Below the pieces are notes generated by a model. The model ran no database searches and was not told the origin of the DNA. It worked only from the letters and a program-made list of their open reading frames with translations. From a virus, in IMG/VR virus record IMGVR_UViG_3300046003_007389, positions 1 through 49,216 of that record: a DNA stretch of 49,216 bases; one strand, written 5' to 3'. How positions within the stretch are numbered: position 1 is the stretch's first letter; every line of letters starts with the position of its first letter. Positions 17,005 to 25,794 of this stretch are shown one piece after another. Both the position numbers and the translations under genes were made by a program.

Positions 17005-17490
17005 ATGAATACAAGTACTAAAGATATCCATTTATTTGAAAGCGGAAGCGGAGGTGAATTTCTTTTAATAAATCAAGACCTTGCTTTATCAGAAACGCTG
17101 TTTCAAACTGTTTATTTAGCTTTATTTGGCGGAAATGTAGAAGCTTCAACAATAGGAAACGAAACAAACAGTCAAGAGAGGTTTGATTTCTGGGGAAATT
17201 CTTTATTTTTTAAAGATCAAAAATCAAAACAATTTAATTCAGAGACTGAAAAAGTGTTAAATTCAGTAACAATTAACTCTTTAGGTAGGTTAAAAATCAA
17301 ATCAGCAGTTGAGCAAGATTTATTTTTTCTTAAAAATATTGTTGATTTAGAAATAGAAGTATTAATTTTAGGAGTTAATAAAATTAACGTACAGGTGAAA
17401 ATGACCCAAATAGGTATTCAATCAAGTAGATTGTTTCAATTTATCTGGGATAATGCAAAAAGTGAAATAATTTTTGAAAAAATAATATAA
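17005..17490 (+). CDS. Baseplate protein, Mu gp46/gp25-like
   Basis: This protein of 161 residues sits directly before the gp47/J-like gene, as gp46 does in Mu. The central FDFWGNSLFF motif is like the WWGD/GSxLW region of gp46 proteins, followed by a helix-strand end (RLKIKSAVEQDLFFLKN and VNKINVQVKMT). It would be part of the baseplate wedge. Similarity is modest and gene order carries much weight. It overlaps the next gene in TAATG. Confidence 0.68.
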   Translation: MNTSTKDIHLFESGSGGEFLLINQDLALSETLFQTVYLALFGGNVEASTIGNETNSQERFDFWGNSLFFKDQKSKQFNSETEKVLNSVTINSLGRLKIKSAVEQDLFFLKNIVDLEIEVLILGVNKINVQVKMTQIGIQSSRLFQFIWDNAKSEIIFEKII

Positions 17491-18668
17491 TGGCATACAT
17501 TCCAACAACTCAAGAGCTTTATAACAACATTTCAAACGACTTAAAAAACAAACTTAATTTATCTAATGACGAATTAAAAAAGGTTTTAGATGCTGTGGCT
17601 ATGGTTTTAGCTGGCCAATTAAAACTATTTTACCTTTCATTAAGTGATATTCAAAATAATGTTTTTCCAGATACGGCTGATTCAACAGAAAATGGTGGTA
17701 CTTTAGATAGACACGGTATGATTCAGTTGAACAGACTTCAAAGACCTGCAACTAATGGGGTATTTCAAGTATCAGTTTCAGCAGTTATTGGAAGTCAATT
17801 AAGAAGTGGTTTAACTTTTAAATCAAATGACAACAGTTTAAATCCTGGTAATATATATATATTAGATACATCTGAAACAATTGTATCAAATCCGCAAATA
17901 ATTGAAATTCGTTCGATACAAGGTGGAACAGAAAATAATTTAGAAATTGGAAATGAATTAACGATAACCGAACCTGTCATTGGAGTCAATCAAATAGTTA
18001 CAGTTTCAGCAGTTACCGAACAACCTTTAGCCGCAGAAAGTGAGGCTGATTACAGAAAAGCAATTATTGACAGTATTCAATTGGAACCGCAAGGAGGTTC
18101 AAAAACAGATTATAGATTATGGTCTTTAGATGCTCAGGGTGTTAGAAGTGTTTACCCCTTTATTAAAGACGGCGAAGCAGGTACAATTCAAATCTTTGTT
18201 GAAGCAACTGTTGAAGATAGTGATGATGGTTATGGTACGCCAGGAACTTCAATTTTAGAAAATGTCAACGATGTTATTAATTTTGATCCAGATATTACAA
18301 AACCGCTTTATGAAAGAGGTAGGAAACCAATTCAAGCAAACTTAGAAGTTCTTCCAATTTCATTAAATCCGGTTGATGTAGAAATAGTTTCTTTGACTGA
18401 AAATAATTTAGATATTCAAAATGCGATCCGTGAAAATATTGTAAATTATTTAAAAGATATTAGACCATTTGTAGCGGGCGGTGATTTAGCAAGAAATAAA
18501 AATGATATTTTATATGCATCAAGAATTCAGTCAACAGTGACCGATATTTTAGATGCTTCAAATTCCTTTAATAACTTAATTGTTTTAGTTGATGGAGTTC
18601 AACAAAATAGTTATTTATTTTCAAGAGAAAATATACCATATTTAAGAAACTTAACATTTAGTTCATAA
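17490..18668 (+). CDS. Baseplate J-like protein, Mu gp47 family
   Basis: This 392-residue wedge protein connects the baseplate to the fibres. Typical features are the AGQLKLFYLSLSDIQNNVFPDTA start, a repeated beta region with VSAVIGSQLRSGLTFKS and IRSIQGGTENNLEIGNEL, and the ESEADYRKAIIDSIQLEPQG motif that is diagnostic for J/gp47. It overlaps both neighbours by one base, which suggests coupled translation. Confidence 0.95.
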   Translation: MAYIPTTQELYNNISNDLKNKLNLSNDELKKVLDAVAMVLAGQLKLFYLSLSDIQNNVFPDTADSTENGGTLDRHGMIQLNRLQRPATNGVFQVSVSAVIGSQLRSGLTFKSNDNSLNPGNIYILDTSETIVSNPQIIEIRSIQGGTENNLEIGNELTITEPVIGVNQIVTVSAVTEQPLAAESEADYRKAIIDSIQLEPQGGSKTDYRLWSLDAQGVRSVYPFIKDGEAGTIQIFVEATVEDSDDGYGTPGTSILENVNDVINFDPDITKPLYERGRKPIQANLEVLPISLNPVDVEIVSLTENNLDIQNAIRENIVNYLKDIRPFVAGGDLARNKNDILYASRIQSTVTDILDASNSFNNLIVLVDGVQQNSYLFSRENIPYLRNLTFSS

Positions 18669-19432
18669 TGAGTGAAAAGACAGTGCATAGTAAACAAACA
18701 TCACACGGATACAGTACACCTCACAGATTTCCGTCTTCATCAATAAGTGAGTTTGATATATTAAAAATATTATCAACACAACTTTATCCAACAGGCAGAG
18801 CTTGGTACGGACCGAATGGCGGCGTTTTTGATCTTTTTCATGACGCTATAAATGTTTCTCTTACCAGGTTGCTACTTAATGAAAAAAAGTTCTTAGATGG
18901 TCTTTTTCCTGATAACGAAAACTTTACAATTGAAGATGTTAGATTGTGGGAATATCGACTTGGATTGATTTCAAATAATTCTGTTAATATTGATTTAAGA
19001 AAACAAGCAATAAAAAGAAAATTAGGTTTTCCAAACAACATTAAAGCAAGGCAACATAATCTTTTCATAGAATCGCAATTGCAGTTGGCAGGATTTAATG
19101 TTTGGGTTCATGAAAATACTATTCCATATAAAACGCCTGATGAAATTTTATCTGTATCTTTGTTAGAAATTCAACACGGAGGAATAACTCAACACGGAAA
19201 TTCAACTTATCATGGCGGAGATTCTTTTGATGTTATTGCTAACAGTATTGAAGAAATTGAATCGTTTGGAGTTGGTGGAGCTAATAATTTATGGTCAACT
19301 TTTTTTATTGGTGGAGAGGTTTTAGGTGAAATAGCCAATGTTCCATTATCGAGATTAAAAGAATTTAAAGAATTAGTAATCAAGTTGAAGCCGGCTCATA
19401 CCGTTGCCTTTACTTTTATAAATTATAATTAA
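18668..19432 (+). CDS. Baseplate protein, Mu gp48-like (DUF2313)
   Basis: This protein of 254 residues follows the J-like gene. The segments LSTQLYPTGRAWYG, FLDGLFPDNENFTIEDVRLW and LRKQAIKRKLGFPNN match the gp48/YmfQ pattern, where the protein bridges wedge and fibre. The N-terminal 25 residues (rich in His, Ser and Thr) are extra. The middle contains a GITQHGNSTYHGGDSF stretch that may be a small insertion. Confidence 0.85.
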   Translation: MSEKTVHSKQTSHGYSTPHRFPSSSISEFDILKILSTQLYPTGRAWYGPNGGVFDLFHDAINVSLTRLLLNEKKFLDGLFPDNENFTIEDVRLWEYRLGLISNNSVNIDLRKQAIKRKLGFPNNIKARQHNLFIESQLQLAGFNVWVHENTIPYKTPDEILSVSLLEIQHGGITQHGNSTYHGGDSFDVIANSIEEIESFGVGGANNLWSTFFIGGEVLGEIANVPLSRLKEFKELVIKLKPAHTVAFTFINYN

Positions 19433-20479
19433 ATGAGAAAGAAAAGTTTACTACTAAATATTGATAACTCTGATTTAGTAAATTATCCTGATGGCCGTAT
19501 AAAAAATAATACCGGCTCAGGTAATGGAACACCTGTAAACGAAGTTGTTTACGGTGATTTACATGAAATGAAAGATAAATTGATGCGTCGTTACGACATT
19601 ACTCACAATAATTTACCTGATAATGAAACCAATGGATACCAATCAATAGAGGCTTTAATGGCTCTTCCGTCAAAAAATGATTTTGTATTAAATCTTACTT
19701 CGTCTTTAGGTAAATTAGTTGTTCCTTTGAAATTAAATAAATTAGAAGACAATGAATCATTTATATTAAAAGCGACAATTGATAAAACTACAGAAACTTT
19801 AATTGTTGGCAGTGATTCAATTCCTTTTTCATTAATTTTTATTGGTGATTTTAAAGCAGGTGAATATATTAGAATGGTTTTTACTTCTGCAAATGTTTAT
19901 TTAATTAGATTAGTTGATGCAGTTAATTTAGATACCGCTGTAAATGAATTACTTTACTTAAAGAAAGCATCTCAAACAGAAGAAGATGCCGGGTTAATAG
20001 ATACTAAATCAACAACTCCTCTAACTAATCTAACATCTTTTATAAAAAGAGTTATAGGCGTTGATTCTGTTAATTATTTAGCAACTGCCTTAAGAAATGG
20101 TTTATATCCAAAAGAGCATTTTGAAATAGTAGCCGGTTTAGGGTCTTCTGACTTAAAAAATATAGGTTGGTTTGGCGGATTAGAAGTTAGCGGAGGAAGT
20201 ATCGGGGCATTGGTCTCAGGCGGTAACATTTCGTCTGCCACAATAACTAACACCGGAGGAGGTTACACTACTATTAGATGCGTACTTCAAAACCCTATGG
20301 ACGACACAAATTACGAAGTTTCTTCAAACGTACAAAGTCAAGCTTCAATCACAGCAGATAACACAGTTGGAGTTCCTGTCTATAAGATAATAAGTAATAC
20401 CACTTTTGATGTTTCAATTCGTGAATTCACGGGCGGAACTCAAAACCTAAAAATTAATATGAGAATTTATCAATTATAA
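19433..20479 (+). CDS. Fibre-like baseplate protein 1
   Basis: This protein of 348 residues lies directly after the gp48-like gene, where Mu has its fibre. The N-terminal ~70 residues (IKNNTGSGNGTPVNEVVYGD) are clearly related to those of the next gene, probably the shared baseplate attachment module. The C-terminal ~110 residues are Gly/Ser/Thr-rich beta, with GGLEVSGGSIGALVSGGN, and could be a receptor-binding or collar domain. I find no chaperone gene. Host-binding function is inferred from position. Confidence 0.65.
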   Translation: MRKKSLLLNIDNSDLVNYPDGRIKNNTGSGNGTPVNEVVYGDLHEMKDKLMRRYDITHNNLPDNETNGYQSIEALMALPSKNDFVLNLTSSLGKLVVPLKLNKLEDNESFILKATIDKTTETLIVGSDSIPFSLIFIGDFKAGEYIRMVFTSANVYLIRLVDAVNLDTAVNELLYLKKASQTEEDAGLIDTKSTTPLTNLTSFIKRVIGVDSVNYLATALRNGLYPKEHFEIVAGLGSSDLKNIGWFGGLEVSGGSIGALVSGGNISSATITNTGGGYTTIRCVLQNPMDDTNYEVSSNVQSQASITADNTVGVPVYKIISNTTFDVSIREFTGGTQNLKINMRIYQL

Positions 20480-20482
20480 ATT

Positions 20483-21658
20483 ATGAGAACGATAGGCAAT
20501 TTACCAATTCCAAAGAAAGTAGGCTCAGAGTTTCCTTTCAATGCAACTATTCAAAATGAAACAGCAACAGAACAAGGGACTCCGGTTATTGAACAAATTT
20601 ACGGAGACCTTTTGATGAATTTCTATAAATTAATGAGTTTATGCGGCGTAACACCAAGTGAAACCCAAGACAATAATTTAACACAATTTCAAATCATAGA
20701 CGCTTTGAAATTATTTTCAAATGAATTAAATGATTTGAATCAATTAATAAAGGTAGATGGGCTTGATTTAGGTGTTTCTTTTGATTTTGACTTACTGCCT
20801 GAAGATTATATTTTTATCGGTAAGTTGGCTGAAGATATTTTAGCTTCAAACAACTATACTATAAACGGTTTAGGATCTAATTCTTACAGCATAAATTCAA
20901 ACGTTGATATAAACGCATTACAGACAGTTTTAATCACTTTAAAAGCATCAGGAAGTACTATTACATTGATTGACGGACTTAACAGCGTAAACGACAATTT
21001 AATTAACGTATCTTTTGAAAGACCTTTGAGTTTTAACAACTCAAATAAGATGTATTATTATTTTTCCGGAAAAATAATAACAGATGAACCAAGAGCTTAT
21101 AATATTCAAAATACTATTCAAGTATATGGATCGAATTTAGATTTATCTGTTGTTGATATTATTGTTCATAAAAATAAATTGATATGTCTTTGTTTTGACA
21201 GCTCAGCAACTACTTATAGAATTTTTTGTTTTCAAACAACTAATTTATCAGTGGTTGAATCAGAGGTATTTATACCAAGTTCATCATCAACTAATTATGA
21301 ACCGTATATGTTTAGCGATGCAAATCACGTATATTTCACAAATTCAAGCTCAACTTTAAACATAAGTTCAGCAGACAATGAAATTGGTAAATTTTTATTC
21401 GACGAAACTACTTTTGAATTCATTCCAATTAGTGATTTTGAGTTGCAAGATGATTTTGAAAAAACTACCAATACAGTAATTAGTGGTTCTTCAGATTATT
21501 TTTATACTTTTGTTTCAGGAAATCTTTGGAAATATGAGGTTTCAACAGCCACAAGAGAATTTCTTGGAGCTTTTAACACTATTGATGGTCGAATTTTTAA
21601 GTTTAACAGTAAGACCTATTATACGAATGGAAGTGTAGCAACGAAATGGAATTTATAA
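20483..21658 (+). CDS. Fibre-like baseplate protein 2
   Basis: This protein of 391 residues shares its N-terminal module with the preceding protein (here NATIQNETATEQGTPVIEQI followed by YGDLLMN). Residues 60-200 resemble the corresponding part of its neighbour only loosely. The C-terminal 190 residues contain repeated four-stranded-looking units (KLICLCFDSS, HVYFTNSSS, YFYTFVSGNLWKYEV) that suggest a beta-propeller. The pair looks like a duplication followed by domain change at the tip. Confidence 0.62.
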   Translation: MRTIGNLPIPKKVGSEFPFNATIQNETATEQGTPVIEQIYGDLLMNFYKLMSLCGVTPSETQDNNLTQFQIIDALKLFSNELNDLNQLIKVDGLDLGVSFDFDLLPEDYIFIGKLAEDILASNNYTINGLGSNSYSINSNVDINALQTVLITLKASGSTITLIDGLNSVNDNLINVSFERPLSFNNSNKMYYYFSGKIITDEPRAYNIQNTIQVYGSNLDLSVVDIIVHKNKLICLCFDSSATTYRIFCFQTTNLSVVESEVFIPSSSSTNYEPYMFSDANHVYFTNSSSTLNISSADNEIGKFLFDETTFEFIPISDFELQDDFEKTTNTVISGSSDYFYTFVSGNLWKYEVSTATREFLGAFNTIDGRIFKFNSKTYYTNGSVATKWNL

Positions 21659-21659
21659 T

Positions 21660-22409
21660 ATGCCAACATTTAATGTAAATAATGACTCGGTGATTGCTTT
21701 GACGGCTAATTTGGAAAGGTTGAATAGATCGGCTTTTCCAAGTGCGGTCAGAAATACGTTAAACAAAGGAGCGTTTGAAACAAAAAAAGAAATTCCAAAA
21801 ACTGCTCAAAGAAAATTCGTAACAAGACAAAGTTCTTTTTTTAGAAAGTTTTCAATAGTTGACAAGGCTAATGGTTTTGATGTAAACAAAATGATTTCCA
21901 CAGTTGGAATTGACGGATCTAAAATTAGTGAAATTGCAGATAATTTAGAGTCTCAAGAATTTGGAGGAATGGTTAGCGGTAAAAAATTAATTCCTCACGA
22001 CGACGCAAGGGTTTCAAAAAGCCAAAATAAAAGAGTACAAAACCAAAATCATTTAAAAAATAAAAAAATACATGACGCCACAGCGGCTTTTAAGTCACAC
22101 AAAGGAACAAGAAAAAGCAAGTTTATATCCGCTGTAATGAGCACAGCAAAAAGCGGAGAAAAATACATGATGATTAAAGCGGGTTCAACCGGAATGGTTT
22201 ACGAAGTAACTGCTATCAGTCAAAATATAAAATCGAAAAAAGTTAATTTTAAAATTAAAAAACTTTATTCAGTAAGAAGTGCAAAAACTCACAATGTAAA
22301 ATCTTCTGGATTTATGCTTGAATCTGTAAAAATAGTTTCAAAAAACCTTGATAAATATTTTGTTGAAAATGCTGAATTTCAATTTAAAAAACAATTAAAT
22401 AGAAGATAA
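21660..22409 (+). CDS. Minor tail protein, gpZ/gpG-like
   Basis: This basic protein of 249 residues begins with a region (ANLERLNRSAFPSAVRNTLN, then KKEIPKTAQRKFVTRQ) like tail completion proteins of the lambda gpZ type. The rest is Lys/Ser-rich. In other phages this gene lies near the head-tail junction, so its place among baseplate genes is unusual. It may instead be a baseplate component. The start overlaps the end of the fibre gene region by spacing of 1 base. Confidence 0.5.
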   Translation: MPTFNVNNDSVIALTANLERLNRSAFPSAVRNTLNKGAFETKKEIPKTAQRKFVTRQSSFFRKFSIVDKANGFDVNKMISTVGIDGSKISEIADNLESQEFGGMVSGKKLIPHDDARVSKSQNKRVQNQNHLKNKKIHDATAAFKSHKGTRKSKFISAVMSTAKSGEKYMMIKAGSTGMVYEVTAISQNIKSKKVNFKIKKLYSVRSAKTHNVKSSGFMLESVKIVSKNLDKYFVENAEFQFKKQLNRR

Positions 22410-22410
22410 A

Positions 22411-23619
22411 ATGGCTTGGAAAGATAGGTTAGATAATATTAAATTTTCAATCACAACAGGTGATGGTAAGATTTATTATCCGTTATGGAAGACAGCGGAA
22501 AAATCAAAAGAATTTAATGTTTCAAGTTATGATTTTATAAATGTTGAAGGCACTTTTGTTGATAGAAAGAAATCTCGTGGAAGTAAATTTCCTCTTGTCT
22601 TTTATTTTCAAGGTAACGATAATATCGAGCAATGTGATAAATTTGAAGCTTCAGCAAATGACAATAGAATTTGGACAATAGTACACCCATTTTATGGCAC
22701 AATTAAAGGGCAACCTACAAATTTAAAAAGAAACGATTCAAGCTACAATGTTACTGAAATTTCTGTTGATTTTTGGGAAAGCATTACAGAGGATTATCCT
22801 TTTGCAAGAACATCAGTACCTGATTCAGCTCAAGCAATGGCTCAGCAGTTAAACAATACATCTTTGGCTCAAACGGTTGGAAATTCAGCACCTCAGACAT
22901 CTGATATTTCAACTGTAAAGGATAGCATAATTTTAACAGCGTCAAAGCATAATCCAGATTCAAATTCTTATAACGACTATAATAACAAAGTTAAGACAGC
23001 AATTAAAACCGCTGATGATTTAGTTACTGATACAGAAACATCTATAAAAAACGCTCAAGAAGTTGTTAACGCTCCGGCTGAATTTGCTACATCAGTAAAA
23101 GAAAAAATTAACTCATATATTGAGTCTTATTTTACATTGAAAGGATTGGTAAATAGTTTGTTCGATAAATACTTTTTCGAGAGTCAAGCATCAAGCATTC
23201 TTTCAGCAATGTGTATCAGTGCCTTAAATCCAGGTGAAAGTGATTACATTGTTAGAGATGACATTGAGTCTATTAATAACTTGATAAATCATGTTTATAA
23301 CGACTATTCGTCAACATTAGATAGTTATCAAATTTCAATTTATGAAAACAATAGTTGGTCACCAAATTCTTTTATTCAGTCAAATTTAAGCACTCTAATA
23401 AATTTTACAGCTAATTCACTTTTTCAAATTTCTTTCGATGCAAGACAAGAAAGACTTTACGAGTTAAAAGAAGATAGTAACTTGATACTATTAACTCATA
23501 GGTTTGTTGGTTTAGATGCTGATGACGAAAATATAGAATCTTTTAGACGAATAAACAACATTAAGAACGACGAACTTTTTAGAGTAAAAAAAGGTAGAGT
23601 TATCAAATACTTTGTATAA
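22411..23619 (+). CDS. Mu gpN-like tail/DNA circularisation protein
   Basis: This protein of 402 residues has an N-terminal 125-residue domain with the pattern of the DNA_circ_N family: WKDRLDNIKFSI at the start, then ANDNRIWTIVHPFYGTIKG and ISVDFWESI. In Mu, gpN belongs to the tail hub. The middle is a low-complexity helical segment and the C-terminus is helical. It overlaps the gpP-like hub gene by one base, and the two are neighbours in Mu as well. Confidence 0.78.
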   Translation: MAWKDRLDNIKFSITTGDGKIYYPLWKTAEKSKEFNVSSYDFINVEGTFVDRKKSRGSKFPLVFYFQGNDNIEQCDKFEASANDNRIWTIVHPFYGTIKGQPTNLKRNDSSYNVTEISVDFWESITEDYPFARTSVPDSAQAMAQQLNNTSLAQTVGNSAPQTSDISTVKDSIILTASKHNPDSNSYNDYNNKVKTAIKTADDLVTDTETSIKNAQEVVNAPAEFATSVKEKINSYIESYFTLKGLVNSLFDKYFFESQASSILSAMCISALNPGESDYIVRDDIESINNLINHVYNDYSSTLDSYQISIYENNSWSPNSFIQSNLSTLINFTANSLFQISFDARQERLYELKEDSNLILLTHRFVGLDADDENIESFRRINNIKNDELFRVKKGRVIKYFV

Positions 23620-24665
23620 TGAAAATAAAAATAAATAATCAGTTTTACAACTTTTTCGATAATATCACAATCAATTACAAACTTGATTCAGTTGCTTCTT
23701 TATTTTCTTTTGACGCAAGATTCAACCCAGACAATGCGGCTCATAGATTAATATTTCAGCCATTAACGTATAATAAAGTAGAAATATTTGATAATAATGA
23801 TAACTTAAAATTTACAGGAACATCGATAAACACTTCTTTGGGTAGTAATTCAAAAAGAGATCTTCAAAATATAAGCGGATACAGTAAAGGTGGAATTTTA
23901 GAAGATTGCACAATACCTTATTCAGCGTATCCTTTGGAGAATTTAAACGTTTCTTTGAAAGATATTAGTACAAGGCTTTTAAAAGAGTTTGGGTTAAATT
24001 TTATAATTGATTCTTCGGTTATGAACGAAATGAATCAAACTTATCCAAAAGCGGTTGCAGGTCCGGAAGAAACTGTAAAGGAGTTTATTTCAAAGTTAGC
24101 GGCGCAGCGGAATATCATACTGAGTCATGATGCAAAAGGTAACATTGTTTTTTTTAAGCCAAACGCCAACGCAAAAGCGAAAATATATTTCAGTGCTGAA
24201 AACACTACATCTATGAATTTATCAGTGAACGGACAATCAATGCACTCAACAATCAGTGTTATAAGACAACCTTCGAAAGATAATCCATCATTAACACCTG
24301 TAGACACAATAAACAATCATTTGTTAAAAACAAACAGGACGGTCGTTAAGGTACTTTCTTCTGGAAGCGAAACAGATACACAGAAGGCAGCCAATAACGC
24401 TCTTGCTGATGAATTAAAAAGCATTGTGGTCGATATTGAAATAAATAGATATGAAGATCTTAACTGCGGCGATATTGTTGAAGTACATAACCACGAAATA
24501 TTCTTGTTTCATAAAATAAGATTAATGATCTCTGAAATAGTTATTACAGAAACAGTTTCAGAACAAAAAATGAGTTTAAAATTAATGCTTCCAGAAACCT
24601 TTACCGGTGATGAGCCAAAAAATATATTTTATGACTTTCAGCATAACCAAAGAAAACATCATTAA
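23619..24665 (+). CDS. Baseplate hub protein, Mu gpP-like
   Basis: This 348-residue protein resembles the gp27/gpD-type hub at the end of the tube. Recognisable parts are the start (KIKINNQFYNFFDNITINYK), DTVASLF-like strands, the long region around EETVKEFISKLAAQRNIIL, and AENTTSMNLSVNGQSMHSTI. It follows the gpN-like gene and overlaps the spike gene by 35 bases, which implies coupled translation of hub and spike. Confidence 0.85.
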   Translation: MKIKINNQFYNFFDNITINYKLDSVASLFSFDARFNPDNAAHRLIFQPLTYNKVEIFDNNDNLKFTGTSINTSLGSNSKRDLQNISGYSKGGILEDCTIPYSAYPLENLNVSLKDISTRLLKEFGLNFIIDSSVMNEMNQTYPKAVAGPEETVKEFISKLAAQRNIILSHDAKGNIVFFKPNANAKAKIYFSAENTTSMNLSVNGQSMHSTISVIRQPSKDNPSLTPVDTINNHLLKTNRTVVKVLSSGSETDTQKAANNALADELKSIVVDIEINRYEDLNCGDIVEVHNHEIFLFHKIRLMISEIVITETVSEQKMSLKLMLPETFTGDEPKNIFYDFQHNQRKHH

Positions 24666-25119
24666 AAACGGACAACGTATTTTAAAAGTATTTGAATTCG
24701 GGGCTAAGACTGCCGAGGTTATATCGTCTTTTGGCGACGATTCAGCACCTTTAAAAGACTTTATTGCTTTATACAGTAAAACGTCTGAGAACGGAGATAA
24801 TGTCATAATTGGCTACATAAATAAGCATCAATTATCTGAGCCTGGTGAAAAAAGAATTTTTAGTCTAAAAGAAGACGGATCTTTATCAATTGCTTTGCAT
24901 TTAAAAAATGACGGAACCTGTGAATTTGGCGGAAATGCTGATAACCTTGTAAGATATGAAGCATTAAATAACGCTTTGCAGTTGGAAAAAGATTTAATCA
25001 ATGCTGAGTTTTTAAAAATTGCAACGGCTATAAATGGATTGGCGCCTGGAGCATATACTCCGGCACCAATTTCGTTAAACATACTTCAAGCAAAAATAGA
25101 AGAAATTAAGACGCTTTAG
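24631..25119 (+). CDS. Probable baseplate spike, Mu gp45-like
   Basis: This protein of 162 residues begins at the ATG at 24631; other starts at 24607 (GTG) and 24610 (ATG) are in frame but overlap the hub gene further. The segment VFEFGAKTAEVISSFGDDSAP and NGDNVIIGYINKH resemble the OB-fold part of gp45/gpV spikes, and the GSLSIALHLKNDGTCEFGGN stretch fits a short beta-helix. The end is helical. It would pierce the outer membrane. It is the last late gene and overlaps the opposing early gene by 14 bases. Confidence 0.66.
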   Translation: MTFSITKENIIKNGQRILKVFEFGAKTAEVISSFGDDSAPLKDFIALYSKTSENGDNVIIGYINKHQLSEPGEKRIFSLKEDGSLSIALHLKNDGTCEFGGNADNLVRYEALNNALQLEKDLINAEFLKIATAINGLAPGAYTPAPISLNILQAKIEEIKTL

Positions 25120-25387
25120 TTTTTACTAAATCAGCTCTACATACGTTAAGCACTTTTAATACCGCATCAATTAAATCAGTTGGTTCTTTCTTGTATCCAT
25201 CTTTTTCAAATCGCCATAATTTTGTATAAATAGACGATTCAGAAAGACCAGGCATCAAGTTTTGTTTATGTATCTGTTTTGATAATTGTCTTTTTGTTTT
25301 TGTCTTTTTTTGTGCAGGTTCTTCTTGAATTTTTTTTGCATCATTGATAATGATTGCATTGTCGACGTCTAAATAATTTATTGCCAT
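25106..25387 (-). CDS. Small basic protein, possible HTH DNA-binding
   Basis: This protein of 93 residues is not recognised with certainty. Residues 33-90 (RQLSKQIHKQNLMPGLSESS, then IYTKLWRFEKDGYKKEP) have the look of a Cro/CI-type helix-turn-helix, so a DNA-binding role is plausible. It is last in the SSB/VRR-NUC operon, shares one base with the nuclease gene, and its stop lies inside the spike gene on the other strand. Confidence 0.55.
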   Translation of the reverse strand: MAINYLDVDNAIIINDAKKIQEEPAQKKTKTKRQLSKQIHKQNLMPGLSESSIYTKLWRFEKDGYKKEPTDLIDAVLKVLNVCRADLVKTKAS

Positions 25388-25794
25388 TAGAATTTTATTG
25401 TTTTTGTTTTTACTTGTTTTACGAGCTCTTTAACCTCTTTTCTTGTCTTTCCTTTAAAGTTACCTTCATAACATGAAATCGCTTCATCTACGGTACAGCA
25501 AAGTCGCCAAATATTGCCCTCACGCTCCCAAACTTTAGCCCATTCAAGTTGTTTCATTATGCGGCTAACTTCGTGCCTTGATCCAGGCTGTTTTAATTCA
25601 GTAGCAACGTTGAATTTCTTGCTAAAAAACAAAAAATCAGCCACTCCAGGTATAATACCTATTGAACGAGCCTTGTACGCCTGTATTACATTGTTTCTTT
25701 CGTTTGAAATGTGAAACAGTTGACCTGACTTCTCCGGATATAGCTGACTAAATTTAATCGCTATATCCGATTGAAGTTTTTCTTCTCTTGCCAT
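25387..25794 (-). CDS. VRR-NUC domain nuclease
   Basis: This protein of 135 residues is a PD-(D/E)xK-fold nuclease of the stand-alone VRR-NUC type. The motif PGVADFLF (49-56) gives the Asp, ATELKQP (64-70) gives the E-x-K pair, and QLEW (82-85) is the following conserved Gln. Viral members cut branched DNA or remove flaps. It overlaps the SSB-like stop in TAATG, so it probably acts in replication or recombination. Confidence 0.87.
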   Translation of the reverse strand: MAREEKLQSDIAIKFSQLYPEKSGQLFHISNERNNVIQAYKARSIGIIPGVADFLFFSKKFNVATELKQPGSRHEVSRIMKQLEWAKVWEREGNIWRLCCTVDEAISCYEGNFKGKTRKEVKELVKQVKTKTIKF

